Assembly: GCA_023436395.1 (NCBI GenBank) | Contig: JAEZJJ010000090.1 | Location: 1 to 64,000, forward strand | DNA length: 64,000 nucleotides | DNA from: Bacillota bacterium | GTDB lineage: Bacteria; Bacillota; Clostridia; Lachnospirales; Cellulosilyticaceae | Reading direction: 5' to 3' | Part shown: piece after piece, positions 34,528 to 42,296 of the stretch | Layout of the letters: the number at the start of each line of letters is the position of its first letter | Position numbering within the stretch: the stretch's first letter is position 1 | Notes under the pieces: generated by a model | The model's database searches: none | What the model saw: the letters and a program-made list of their open reading frames with translations, nothing else | What the model was told of the DNA's origin: nothing | Made by a program: the position numbers and the translations under genes

Positions 34528-35082
34528 TTAATTCTTTTGTACTGTAATATGTATATTACAAACTTGTACATTATAGAAGTCACTAAGACAAGTTTTTATT
34601 TTATTTTTTAAATTCTCCTCATCCCCATCTAGGGTTTTGCTTTTATCTCCTATTTGAATCCTTCCTATTTCTATTTTGCCTTCTCTATTCTTTCCAATGG
34701 TTAAATCAATCCCCTGTAAGACATTAGCATCATAGCTCAGCTGCACACTTTTTACCTTCACATCAAAACTATTTTCTACTGTCGTTAGAATCCCCTCTTC
34801 GTAATATTTTTTGAGCACCTCTTCTTGGTTTTCTTTCTGCCTATTATATTCAGCCATAGCGTCCTCTCCTCCACCTAGACGTTCCTGATAATACTTCACA
34901 TAATCATCGTAGTCATTATGCCCACCATTCACCAGCCCAATGAATGGCTGCAACATGGTATATACTAAAATACAACCTAAGATGAGCTTAATATATTTAC
35001 GATAGGCTGAATCTGGAAAAATCATTTCTATAATAATGACAAAGAGCATCATCCAAATTAAAATCTGTAGATATTCTCGCAT
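34528..35082 (-). CDS. spoIIIAF: Stage III sporulation protein SpoIIIAF
   Basis: SpoIIIAF is a membrane component of the mother-cell channel apparatus. The 184-aa product has two N-terminal hydrophobic helices (LQILIWMMLFVIIIEMIFP and YIKLILGCILVYTML) and a soluble C-terminal domain with an IxQIGDKxK-like segment. The family is divergent, and the call is supported mainly by topology and operon position between AE and AG. Confidence 0.9.
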   Translation of the reverse strand: MREYLQILIWMMLFVIIIEMIFPDSAYRKYIKLILGCILVYTMLQPFIGLVNGGHNDYDDYVKYYQERLGGGEDAMAEYNRQKENQEEVLKKYYEEGILTTVENSFDVKVKSVQLSYDANVLQGIDLTIGKNREGKIEIGRIQIGDKSKTLDGDEENLKNKIKTCLSDFYNVQVCNIHITVQKN

Positions 35083-35092
35083 CTCATTCCTC

Positions 35093-36268
35093 CTAAGTTA
35101 CATTAAATCCGACACTCATACAAATCGCTAAACTACATACACATAGAAGGGCTACAATCCCCACTGCACTCATAATGAATTCACAGCCCTTCCCTAATTT
35201 ATGAGCAACAGTTGCCATCTTCTTATCTCCTAAGGGTTCAATCACAGCACCTGCTACTTGGTATACCACGACATAAGAAAAAATCTTGATAAGGGGTATA
35301 CTTACTAGTATTAAAAGCCATATAATGACACCTGCCGAAAAAGTATTTTTGAGTAGCCCAGAGCATCCCATTAGAAATTCGGCTGCACCACTTACTGCAT
35401 TCCCCACTACAGGAATAAACGCTGTAGAAAACTTTAATGCTGCCCTTTTCACTGTCATATCTGCTAGAGGCAAGGTTAAACGATAAATACTTAAAATCCC
35501 TATACTTAAAATTAAAATACCTCTTAGCGCCCACTTAATGCCTTTATAAAATAACTTAATAAACTGATCCACCTTAAATTCCTCGCTCATACTACTCACC
35601 ACCTCTAATACAATTACCCAAATAATACACGGTAGCACTAGCACTTTAATCACATAAGTCGCCAAACTCAATCCCGTTATAATGACAGGTGCCATTGCTG
35701 CTGCGGAAACGGCATAACCTGTGGTACTCATAAAGGCAAGTAGAGCCGGAATACAGATATACATCACCTGTAGCATTTGGTCAATGGTTTGATGGGCAAT
35801 CTGAATCATGGCTACAAAACTTTGTATCACACTTAAGAGAATCGCCATATAACACACAAAAAAACTTACCTTAATCGTATCCTTAGACTTAAAGGCACTG
35901 CTTAAAGTCTGAAGTAAATTACAGAGAATAACAATTAAAAGAAATCTTGCCCCTAGCTTTAGAAATAAGCCGATTTCTCCCAGAAACAAATGGCCTATCT
36001 GCCTTAAAATATTGTCAAGGGATAAATCTGCCTGTCCACTCATTAGCTTTGTCATTGCTTCTTTTAAATGAAATTGATTTAGCTGGGGTGCTTCTGCCTT
36101 AAGCTTATTCTCAAGCTCTCCAATCACTGACCAATCAAATAAATTCATACCATATTCTAATACCTCTTCTTTTTGTACCTGCACATCCTCCGCTTTCAAA
36201 GTCAGATTGCAGCAAAAAAATGCTATGAGTATAATCCCTATTCTCAGCAAGATTTTCTTTGGTCTCAT
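35093..36268 (-). CDS. spoIIIAE: Stage III sporulation protein SpoIIIAE
   Basis: SpoIIIAE is the large polytopic protein of the SpoIIIA complex, distantly related to type III secretion export membrane proteins. The 391-aa product has a signal-like N terminus (KKILLRIGIILIAFFCCN), an amphipathic region and about seven membrane segments. The conserved SAFKSKDTIK and VSSMSEEFKVDQFIKLFYKGIKW loops are visible. It lies 16 bases after spoIIIAD. Confidence 0.95.
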   Translation of the reverse strand: MRPKKILLRIGIILIAFFCCNLTLKAEDVQVQKEEVLEYGMNLFDWSVIGELENKLKAEAPQLNQFHLKEAMTKLMSGQADLSLDNILRQIGHLFLGEIGLFLKLGARFLLIVILCNLLQTLSSAFKSKDTIKVSFFVCYMAILLSVIQSFVAMIQIAHQTIDQMLQVMYICIPALLAFMSTTGYAVSAAAMAPVIITGLSLATYVIKVLVLPCIIWVIVLEVVSSMSEEFKVDQFIKLFYKGIKWALRGILILSIGILSIYRLTLPLADMTVKRAALKFSTAFIPVVGNAVSGAAEFLMGCSGLLKNTFSAGVIIWLLILVSIPLIKIFSYVVVYQVAGAVIEPLGDKKMATVAHKLGKGCEFIMSAVGIVALLCVCSLAICMSVGFNVT

Positions 36269-36284
36269 CTTCCTCCCCCTCGCT

Positions 36285-36677
36285 CTAAATCAAATCTGTA
36301 ATAAGTTCCACTAAAGCTAAAATCACAGGAGATGCTATGACAAAAATCATTACCTTCCCTGCTAACTGAATTTTGCTCCCAATAGCTTTTTCTCCTGCAT
36401 CTTCACAAAGCTGGGCTCCAAATTCAGCAAGATAAGCAATCCCTACCACCTTCAGCACAATATTTAAGTAAGTATTGTCCATATTCATTTTCACAGCTAG
36501 ATCTTTTACCACTGTAAACACACCATCTAATTGGCTTACTATGATACTCATAAAGATTGTAACGACTGCAATACGAATGAGATTCCCATACATTTTGCTA
36601 TAGCCATCATAATAACTTACAAGCCCTATGAGTAAAGTTGCCACTAGACCAAATCCCACTAACTTCATAATCTCCAT
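36285..36677 (-). CDS. spoIIIAD: Stage III sporulation protein SpoIIIAD
   Basis: SpoIIIAD is a small membrane protein of the mother-cell channel complex. The 130-aa product has four hydrophobic helices and the family segment VGIAYLAEFGAQLCEDAGE with KIQLAGKVMIF. Length and order match the canonical AC-AD-AE series. Confidence 0.95.
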   Translation of the reverse strand: MEIMKLVGFGLVATLLIGLVSYYDGYSKMYGNLIRIAVVTIFMSIIVSQLDGVFTVVKDLAVKMNMDNTYLNIVLKVVGIAYLAEFGAQLCEDAGEKAIGSKIQLAGKVMIFVIASPVILALVELITDLI

Positions 36678-36689
36678 CCTGGTCCCCCC

Positions 36690-36884
36690 TTAACGTGCAA
36701 AGGTTTGTACCACTTGAAAAAATTCTCTAATATACTGCATCACAATGAATAATCCCATAATGACACCTACTACAGAAATAGGAAACTTCCATTCTTTGGC
36801 ATCTGCCTTCTCTAGCAAAATATTAATGACGGTAATACAGATGCCCAGCCCTGCTAATTTAAAAATAATAGCAAAATCAATCAT
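36690..36884 (-). CDS. spoIIIAC: Stage III sporulation protein SpoIIIAC
   Basis: This 64-aa protein has two membrane helices (IIFKLAGLGICITVINILL and FPISVVGVIMGLFIVMQYI) separated by a short charged loop with EKADAKEW. It is the smallest subunit of the SpoIIIA complex and related to SpoIIIAD. Size and operon position are exact for the family. Confidence 0.95.
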   Translation of the reverse strand: MIDFAIIFKLAGLGICITVINILLEKADAKEWKFPISVVGVIMGLFIVMQYIREFFQVVQTFAR

Positions 36885-36895
36885 TTCCTCTCCTC

Positions 36896-37414
36896 CTATA
36901 ATAAAAAGATGCTAATCCCTAAACCTATGAGCAGTCCTAAGGATTTATTTAACTTACTCGTCCTTTGATACTTCTCTTTCACCCCATGGGTTTGTGCTTT
37001 AAGTCCCTCTAATACCATTTCAATATTGCGCTTTTCCATATTTTTATCTAGATAACCACAAGCCCCACCAAAGCTATAAAGCAAGGCATAATCCTCAGCT
37101 TGTAAATGAAATGTCTTTTTTTGCGTATTGATGGCATTAATCCACATTTCTTCTAGATGGACACTTTCTCTTGCCTCTAAGCTTTGGGAGAAATTGAGCA
37201 TAACTGCTTCTATCCCCTTGTTATTGGTTCTTTTACCCACGATGAGACAAGCTTCCTTTAAAGGCGTCAATCTATAGTCAATCTCTGCTTTAAGAAGTTC
37301 AAATAAATACATAAACTTCTCCAATTCCTGTATACGCTTCTTTTGATCCTCATCTAACCAGAAGCCACCTACAATACATCCTATAAATACTAGGGCAATG
37401 GCAAATACCTTCAT
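36896..37414 (-). CDS. spoIIIAB: Stage III sporulation protein SpoIIIAB
   Basis: SpoIIIAB is a small membrane protein with resemblance to the GspF/PilC fold. The 172-aa product has an N-terminal hydrophobic segment and a C-terminal helix (SLGLLIGLGISIFLL) around a helical cytosolic domain with LFELLKAEIDYRLTPLKEA. It lies between AA and AC. Its relation to PilC is of note, as a true T4P locus sits 16 kb away. Confidence 0.95.
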   Translation of the reverse strand: MKVFAIALVFIGCIVGGFWLDEDQKKRIQELEKFMYLFELLKAEIDYRLTPLKEACLIVGKRTNNKGIEAVMLNFSQSLEARESVHLEEMWINAINTQKKTFHLQAEDYALLYSFGGACGYLDKNMEKRNIEMVLEGLKAQTHGVKEKYQRTSKLNKSLGLLIGLGISIFLL

Positions 37415-37425
37415 TTCCCTTCCTC

Positions 37426-38370
37426 CTATCCTAATAGGCTTATGCCTCTCACACCATCTCTAATTGTCTCTAAGGTACATGGTCCTCCCCTATGAGATAA
37501 GACCACTAGACGTTCAAACATTCCCTTCTCTAAAAGTTCCTTTAAAGCAGGCCTTTTTAAGCATTCCTCGATGTTCTTGCCATGTACACTACAGATGAGA
37601 CTGACACCTGCATTTAAAATTTCCTCTAATGCCATGCAATCTTCCCTGCTTCCAATCTCATCTACAGCAATGACCTGAGGTGCCATGGCTCTTAGTAACA
37701 TCCGCATTCCTTCCACCTTAGGGCAAGCATCTAAAACATCTGTACGCTCCCCTAACCTATTTTGAGGGACCCCTTGATAACAAGCGGCTATCTCTGAACG
37801 TTCATCTACCACGCCTACTGTATATGGTCCATAACCACAAAAACCTTCACTTAACTGACGAATCACATCTCTTAGCAGAGTAGTTTTACCACAACCTGGT
37901 GGGGAAATAATCAAGGTATGATACACCCTGTCTTTATTCAAAATATAGGGCATAATCCCTTTACTACAACCAATCACCTCATGGGCAATACGAATATTCA
38001 TACCACTTATGTATTTAAGTGTTTTAATTTGATTTTGTTCTAATACTGCTTTTCCCACTAACCCTACTCTATGTCCACCTTCTAAAGTGATAAAACCTTG
38101 TCTTACCTCATCTGCTAAAGCATAGAGAGAAAAGTCGCTCATACACTGTAAAATATCTGTAATATCCTGAGGTATTAGCCTTAAACTTTCCTTAGCCTTA
38201 CATAGCCCTGACTCATGAATGCCCCATTCCTCTCCTTTTACCTTTAGTAAAACAGGTCCATTTGCCCTTAATCTGATTTCCTGCAAAGTAGCATAGGTCT
38301 CTGGGGTAAGCTGCTGCATTGCCCGTTTAATATTAGGTGGTAAAACTTTTAACAAACTATCCTCTTTCAT
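37426..38370 (-). CDS. spoIIIAA: Stage III sporulation protein SpoIIIAA (ATPase)
   Basis: SpoIIIAA is the cytosolic ATPase of the SpoIIIA channel, related to secretion ATPases. The 314-aa product has the Walker A motif PPGCGKTTLLRDVIRQL near 155 and Walker B MAPQVIAVDEIGS, plus a VDERSEIAA sensor-like region. It is the first gene of the operon, with AAAGGAGG before the ATG. Sigma-E control is expected from other spore formers, but I could not identify a convincing sigma-E promoter. Confidence 0.96.
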   Translation of the reverse strand: MKEDSLLKVLPPNIKRAMQQLTPETYATLQEIRLRANGPVLLKVKGEEWGIHESGLCKAKESLRLIPQDITDILQCMSDFSLYALADEVRQGFITLEGGHRVGLVGKAVLEQNQIKTLKYISGMNIRIAHEVIGCSKGIMPYILNKDRVYHTLIISPPGCGKTTLLRDVIRQLSEGFCGYGPYTVGVVDERSEIAACYQGVPQNRLGERTDVLDACPKVEGMRMLLRAMAPQVIAVDEIGSREDCMALEEILNAGVSLICSVHGKNIEECLKRPALKELLEKGMFERLVVLSHRGGPCTLETIRDGVRGISLLG

Positions 38371-38447
38371 TGCTTTCCTCCTTTGTACATGGATAATTTA
38401 ATATATTCCAAAAGAGGACGAGTTAGAACTTAAAAAATGGCACAAAA

Positions 38448-38484
38448 AAATGCTCCTTCTAGGACCTGCCTAAAAGAAGCATTT
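38448..38484 (-). terminator. Intrinsic terminator of efp
   Basis: An inverted repeat (38448-38458 with 38474-38484, AAATGCTTCTT core on the minus strand) is followed by TTTTTTTG. It lies between efp and the spoIIIA operon, so the latter needs its own promoter. Confidence 0.82.
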
Positions 38485-38495
38485 GATAGAAGCAC

Positions 38496-39053
38496 TTATG
38501 CTCTACCTGTATATTCACCTGTACGTGTATCAATTCTAATCACTTCACCTTGCTCGATGAATAATGGTACCATTACTTTTGCACCTGTTTCAAGAATAGC
38601 TGGTTTTGTAGCACCTTGTGCTGTATCCCCTTTAATACCTGGTTCAGATTCAACAATTTGAAGTTCTACTGAAAGTGGAGGCTCAATTGCGAATACTTGT
38701 CCTTGGTGAGAAGCTACTTTAACCATTTCGTTTTCTTTAACGAATTTTAAGCTATCACCTACTGTTGAGCCATTAACAGCGATTTGATCATATGTGTTAA
38801 CATCCATGAAGTGGAATAACTCACCATCTGAATAAAGATATTGCATATCTTTACGTTCAATATGAGCTTTAGGTACTTTTTCACTAGGACGGAAAGTTCT
38901 CTCTACTACACCGCCAGTTTTGATATTTTTTATTTTACAACGAACGAAAGCCGCACCTTTACCTGGTTTTACATGTTGGAATTCAATAATTTGATAAATG
39001 TTACCTTCAAACTCAATTGTAACACCATTTCTAAAATCACCTGCTGAAATCAT
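38496..39053 (-). CDS. efp: Translation elongation factor P
   Basis: EF-P relieves ribosome stalling at polyproline. The 185-aa three-domain protein begins MISAGDFRNGVTIEFEGN. The modification loop near residue 32 reads KPGKGAAFVR, with the lysine that many bacteria modify. The C-terminal GEYTGRA ending is typical. The operon position pepQ/papA-efp-spoIIIA is conserved in Firmicutes. AGGAGG lies before the ATG. Confidence 0.97.
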   Translation of the reverse strand: MISAGDFRNGVTIEFEGNIYQIIEFQHVKPGKGAAFVRCKIKNIKTGGVVERTFRPSEKVPKAHIERKDMQYLYSDGELFHFMDVNTYDQIAVNGSTVGDSLKFVKENEMVKVASHQGQVFAIEPPLSVELQIVESEPGIKGDTAQGATKPAILETGAKVMVPLFIEQGEVIRIDTRTGEYTGRA

Positions 39054-39084
39054 TACATTTCCTCCTAATTATCTTTTCTCATAT

Positions 39085-39113
39085 AGTGTAAACTACATTA
39101 TTAAAATTTTCAA
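39085..39113 (-). promoter_or_regulatory. Probable sigma-A promoter of efp
   Basis: On the minus strand TTGAAA (39108-39113) and TACACT (39085-39090) are separated by 17 bases, just downstream of the peptidase stop codon. Confidence 0.6.
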
Positions 39114-39126
39114 CGATTTTTTTACT

Positions 39127-40209
39127 TTACTTAATGATAATAAGGTCTTTTGGCGAATGAGTGAAATTTTCTATTCCTGTTTCTGTCACCACTACCATAT
39201 CTTCAATACGTACTCCACCAAACCCAGGAAGATAAATGCCTGGTTCTACAGTCAGCACCATGCCTGGTTTAATCTCTTGCATCTCAGCTACTGAGAACCT
39301 TGGATTCTCATGAATTTCTATGCCTACAGAATGGCCAAGTCCATGACCAAAATATTCTCCATAACCTGCTTCTTTAATAATATTTCTTGCTACTGCATCT
39401 ACTTCAGAGCCTTTCATACCTGGACGAATAGCTGCAAGAGCTGCTTTTTGAGCACGAAGTACTATTTCATAAATTTTAAGATGTTTTTCACTTGCTTCAC
39501 CAATCACAATCGTACGCGTCATATCTGAACAGTAGCCTTCATAAATACACCCAAAGTCCATGACTACAAAGTCCCCTGCTTGTAACGTTTCTTCGCCTGG
39601 CTGGGCATGACATAAAGAAGACTTTGCTCCCGCTGCTACGATAGCAGAAAAAGATAATCCAGAAGCTCCATGACGTCTCATACTTTGTTCTAAATGGAGA
39701 GTAATCTCATTTTCTGAAAGTCCCCTCTTCCAATTAGCTTCAATAAAAGGAATGACTTCTTTAAAAGCTAAATCACCAATGGCTTCTGCTTTTCTTAACT
39801 TCTCAAGTTCATCTTCATCCTTTATTTGTCTTAGCAATTCTACACTTTTAGTAGTAGGTACCCATTCAAATGCTGCATGTCTACTCAGCTCTAAATAATT
39901 GCTATAAGTCGTATGTTGGGCCTCAAAACCTATACGTTTTACCCCTTCTTCCTCTGCACATGCTACAGTAGTTGCAAGTAGCCCTTTTTGTCCTTGATCC
40001 ACACAAGTAAAGTCTGGTGCTTCTTTTGCCACTTGTTCTAGGTACCTAAAATCTGTCACAAGCATTAATTTTTTTAATGAAATATAGAGCATAGCATTAG
40101 AGCCTGTAAAACCACTTAAGTATCTACGATTTGCTTCACTACCTATCAGAAGGGCATCTAACCCTTCTACTTTCATGTAGTTACGTAAATTTTGTATTCT
40201 TTTATTCAT
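39127..40209 (-). CDS. Xaa-Pro aminopeptidase (M24 family)
   Basis: This cytosolic metallopeptidase removes N-terminal residues preceding proline. The 360-aa product has a creatinase-like N-terminal domain (1-130) and an M24 pita-bread domain. The metal ligands are visible in MDFGCIYEGYCSDMTRT, GHGLGHSVGIEIHE, LTVEPGIYLP and GVRIEDMV. Its neighbour efp, which deals with proline translation, follows it as in Bacillus (papA/yqhT-efp). Confidence 0.95.
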   Translation of the reverse strand: MNKRIQNLRNYMKVEGLDALLIGSEANRRYLSGFTGSNAMLYISLKKLMLVTDFRYLEQVAKEAPDFTCVDQGQKGLLATTVACAEEEGVKRIGFEAQHTTYSNYLELSRHAAFEWVPTTKSVELLRQIKDEDELEKLRKAEAIGDLAFKEVIPFIEANWKRGLSENEITLHLEQSMRRHGASGLSFSAIVAAGAKSSLCHAQPGEETLQAGDFVVMDFGCIYEGYCSDMTRTIVIGEASEKHLKIYEIVLRAQKAALAAIRPGMKGSEVDAVARNIIKEAGYGEYFGHGLGHSVGIEIHENPRFSVAEMQEIKPGMVLTVEPGIYLPGFGGVRIEDMVVVTETGIENFTHSPKDLIIIK

Positions 40210-40257
40210 GCTGTCATCTTCCTTTTCTGTATTAAGTAGTTATTGTGAGGTGTCCAC

Positions 40258-40279
40258 AAAAAAAACATGCATGTTTTTT
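40258..40279 (-). terminator. Short palindrome, possible terminator of aroK
   Basis: A near-perfect palindrome centred on ACATGCATGT is flanked by A- and T-runs, and U8 follows on the minus strand. It lies between aroK and the peptidase gene. The stem is AT-rich and weak. Confidence 0.45.
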
Positions 40280-40299
40280 CTTCCAAATTCACACAACAC

Positions 40300-40800
40300 T
40301 TACTCTTCTTTAAGTCGTTCCAAAATCATAGTGGTGACTTCTTCCACTGTTTTCCCCTCTGCTTCAATAATATATCTAGCTGACGCTTCATAAAGTGCCT
40401 GCCGCTCTTCATAACGTGCTTTAATTACTTCATAACTAGAAGCCAGTGGTCTTTTAGGATCCTCCCCAATACGCTTATATAAGGTATCACAATCATACTT
40501 TAAATAAAACGTATTTTTATTTTTAAGTAATGCTCTATTAGTTTCTGTCACGATAACACCACCGCCTGTAGAGAGCACCCCCACTTTCCTATCTAGTACT
40601 GCCTTTAAATAAAAAGCTTCCTGCTGTCTAAAATAAGCTTCGCCTTTAGCTGCAAATAAACTTGCTATGTCTTTGCCTAACATTTCTTCTATATAAAGGT
40701 CTAGGTCAACCCAAGTCTTTGAAAGATGAATTGCTAAAGACCTCCCTATAGTAGTCTTGCCACTTCCCATAAATCCTATTAAGCAAATGGTTTCCTCCAT
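40300..40800 (-). CDS. aroK: Shikimate kinase
   Basis: This enzyme phosphorylates shikimate in aromatic amino acid biosynthesis. The 166-aa product has the P-loop GFMGSGKTTIGRSLA near residue 8, the shikimate-binding DLDLYIE and STGGGVIV segments, and the lid arginines in DPKRPLA. No other aro genes are adjacent, but aroK next to pilus and yqeG-type genes is seen in other Clostridia. The start follows a GAGGTGAAGG site. Confidence 0.95.
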   Translation of the reverse strand: MEETICLIGFMGSGKTTIGRSLAIHLSKTWVDLDLYIEEMLGKDIASLFAAKGEAYFRQQEAFYLKAVLDRKVGVLSTGGGVIVTETNRALLKNKNTFYLKYDCDTLYKRIGEDPKRPLASSYEVIKARYEERQALYEASARYIIEAEGKTVEEVTTMILERLKEE

Positions 40801-40831
40801 GCCTTCACCTCATGTCTGTTAATAATCTTGA

Positions 40832-41245
40832 TTACTTCACTAGCCACTCTAAAGGTTCAGCTTGCCCCAAGTACAAGTTATACTCCGCTTGGCTTACTTT
40901 AAGCTTTACCCGCTGACTGGCTGTATCAAAGACCATTTCTGCCCCTGGTGTTTCCACCTTTAATTTGTTATCAACCGTTATATATATACTATCTATATAG
41001 CTCTTATCTACCAATTCCTCCATAATAGCCTCAGCTGTAGTTCCTGGATAGTTTCCAAATTCCGCTTTATATCGGTCAATATGCCTCTGTATCCCCTTTA
41101 CTGAACTAATATCTGTTGTGATTCTTGCCTTCTGTGTGACTGTAGAAAACTGAGGTACTAAAATAGCTCCGATAATGCCCATAATTGTCACCACAATAAT
41201 TAATTCTACCATGGTAAAGCCTGACTCAGACTTTAAACGCTTCAT
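40832..41245 (-). CDS. Type IV pilin, major-type (second copy)
   Basis: This prepilin has a short leader MKRLKSESG, then FTMVELIIVVTIMGIIGAILVP with Glu5, the site PilD processes and methylates after Gly. Its helix continues as KARITTDISSVKGIQRHIDRYKAEFGNYPG. It closely resembles PilA at 52.5 kb in the leader, helix and alpha-C region but differs in the C-terminal half. I start at the ATG with GGGGGGAATC upstream, not four codons earlier. It is the last T4P gene before aroK. It may be a minor or alternative pilin. Confidence 0.9.
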   Translation of the reverse strand: MKRLKSESGFTMVELIIVVTIMGIIGAILVPQFSTVTQKARITTDISSVKGIQRHIDRYKAEFGNYPGTTAEAIMEELVDKSYIDSIYITVDNKLKVETPGAEMVFDTASQRVKLKVSQAEYNLYLGQAEPLEWLVK

Positions 41246-41262
41246 GATTCCCCCCACTATTA

Positions 41263-41697
41263 TTAAAAACTTTTATATTTAACAGCTATTTTCCCTGTTG
41301 CAATATAAACAGTGATGTCCACATATTCATTAATTTCTTTGTTAATAAGCGTAATCGTTCCTGTCTTAGGTGAGGCCATAGATCCTCTAAAAATCAAATG
41401 CTTTCCTGTAATGTTATCTGGAATGTAGGTTCCTCTACTTAGGCGAATGGTATAAAGAGGCTTATTCACACCTTGCCTTACCAAAATTCTATTGGAAAAG
41501 CAGTAGACATTATACTGTCTCCCAGTCTTTACAGCTGCCTGCCTCACATAGACTAGTGCTTCTTCCACTTCTCTTACAGATGCTCTAAATGTCATTTTCT
41601 GAATGTCATTCACACTATTTAGGACGGTTCCAAGCGTTATACTTATAATAGCAATAACAACTACCAATTCTACTAGGGTATATCCTTTCTCTTTCAT
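41263..41697 (-). CDS. GspH-like minor prepilin
   Basis: The 144-aa protein has a very short leader MKEKG followed by YTLVELVVVIAIISITLGTVL, the class III prepilin signal with Glu5. Its globular part (VREVEEALVYVRQAAVKTGRQYNVYCF and ENKRIL-like strands) resembles GspH/FimT minor pilins, which help initiate pilus assembly. It sits 17 bases before the second pilin gene. The first residue after Gly is Tyr rather than Phe, which processing enzymes tolerate. Confidence 0.88.
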   Translation of the reverse strand: MKEKGYTLVELVVVIAIISITLGTVLNSVNDIQKMTFRASVREVEEALVYVRQAAVKTGRQYNVYCFSNRILVRQGVNKPLYTIRLSRGTYIPDNITGKHLIFRGSMASPKTGTITLINKEINEYVDITVYIATGKIAVKYKSF

Positions 41698-41746
41698 AGG
41701 TCACCTCCTATTAATACTCAGGTTTTTAATAGGATTGACTTATTAA

Positions 41747-42262
41747 TTAAATATTATTCTTTTTATTCAAATACTTCTGATAACTTTTAACAACCTTTCT
41801 TTCTAATCCACGCTTTATTTTAGTCTTCCACTCATCCTTATCACTCACGGGTTGTACCAGAATCGTTTTAATACCAGCCATATTGCCACCGTATACATCC
41901 GTAAATATTTGATCTCCTACAATGACGGCTTCTTCCTTTTGACACGCCATAAGGGTAAGTGCCTTTTTAAAATTTTTTATGAATGGCTTTTGAGACTTAT
42001 GGAGTGCAAAGACTTTTAGTTTTTCATTAAATCTAACGACTCTATCCTCTGTATTATTAGATACAAGAGTAATCTTAAAGCCTGCTTCACGAATCTTCTC
42101 AAAGAGCTCTATAATCTCATCATTAGGTTCTAGTTCATCATATGGAACTAGGGTATTATCTATGTCAAAGATAATACCCTTCATTCCTGCTTGCTTAAGT
42201 CTTTCTAAATCTAATTCATAAACGGAGGCTATGTACTCCGTTGGATATAATTTCTTGATCAT
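41747..42262 (-). CDS. YqeG-family HAD IIIA phosphatase
   Basis: The 171-aa protein is a HAD-superfamily phosphatase with motif I in FDIDNTLVPYD near residue 33. Motif II is VSNNTE, and VIVGDQIFTDVYGGNMAG supplies motif IV. Its N terminus LYPTEYIASVYELDLE is diagnostic of the YqeG family. The substrate is probably a phosphorylated metabolite; related enzymes act on phosphatidylglycerophosphate, and that activity here is inference. It separates the two-pilin tail from the rest of the T4P operon. Confidence 0.92.
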   Translation of the reverse strand: MIKKLYPTEYIASVYELDLERLKQAGMKGIIFDIDNTLVPYDELEPNDEIIELFEKIREAGFKITLVSNNTEDRVVRFNEKLKVFALHKSQKPFIKNFKKALTLMACQKEEAVIVGDQIFTDVYGGNMAGIKTILVQPVSDKDEWKTKIKRGLERKVVKSYQKYLNKKNNI

Positions 42263-42296
42263 CTGCTGCCTCGTATTAGGTTATTTTCTAGTTCTA

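Noticed and set aside
38384..38410. Possible sigma-E promoter before spoIIIAA (GAATATA and CATGTACA).
   Set aside because: The spacing is only about 10 bases instead of the usual 13-15, and the -10 is a poor match; biologically expected but not supported here.
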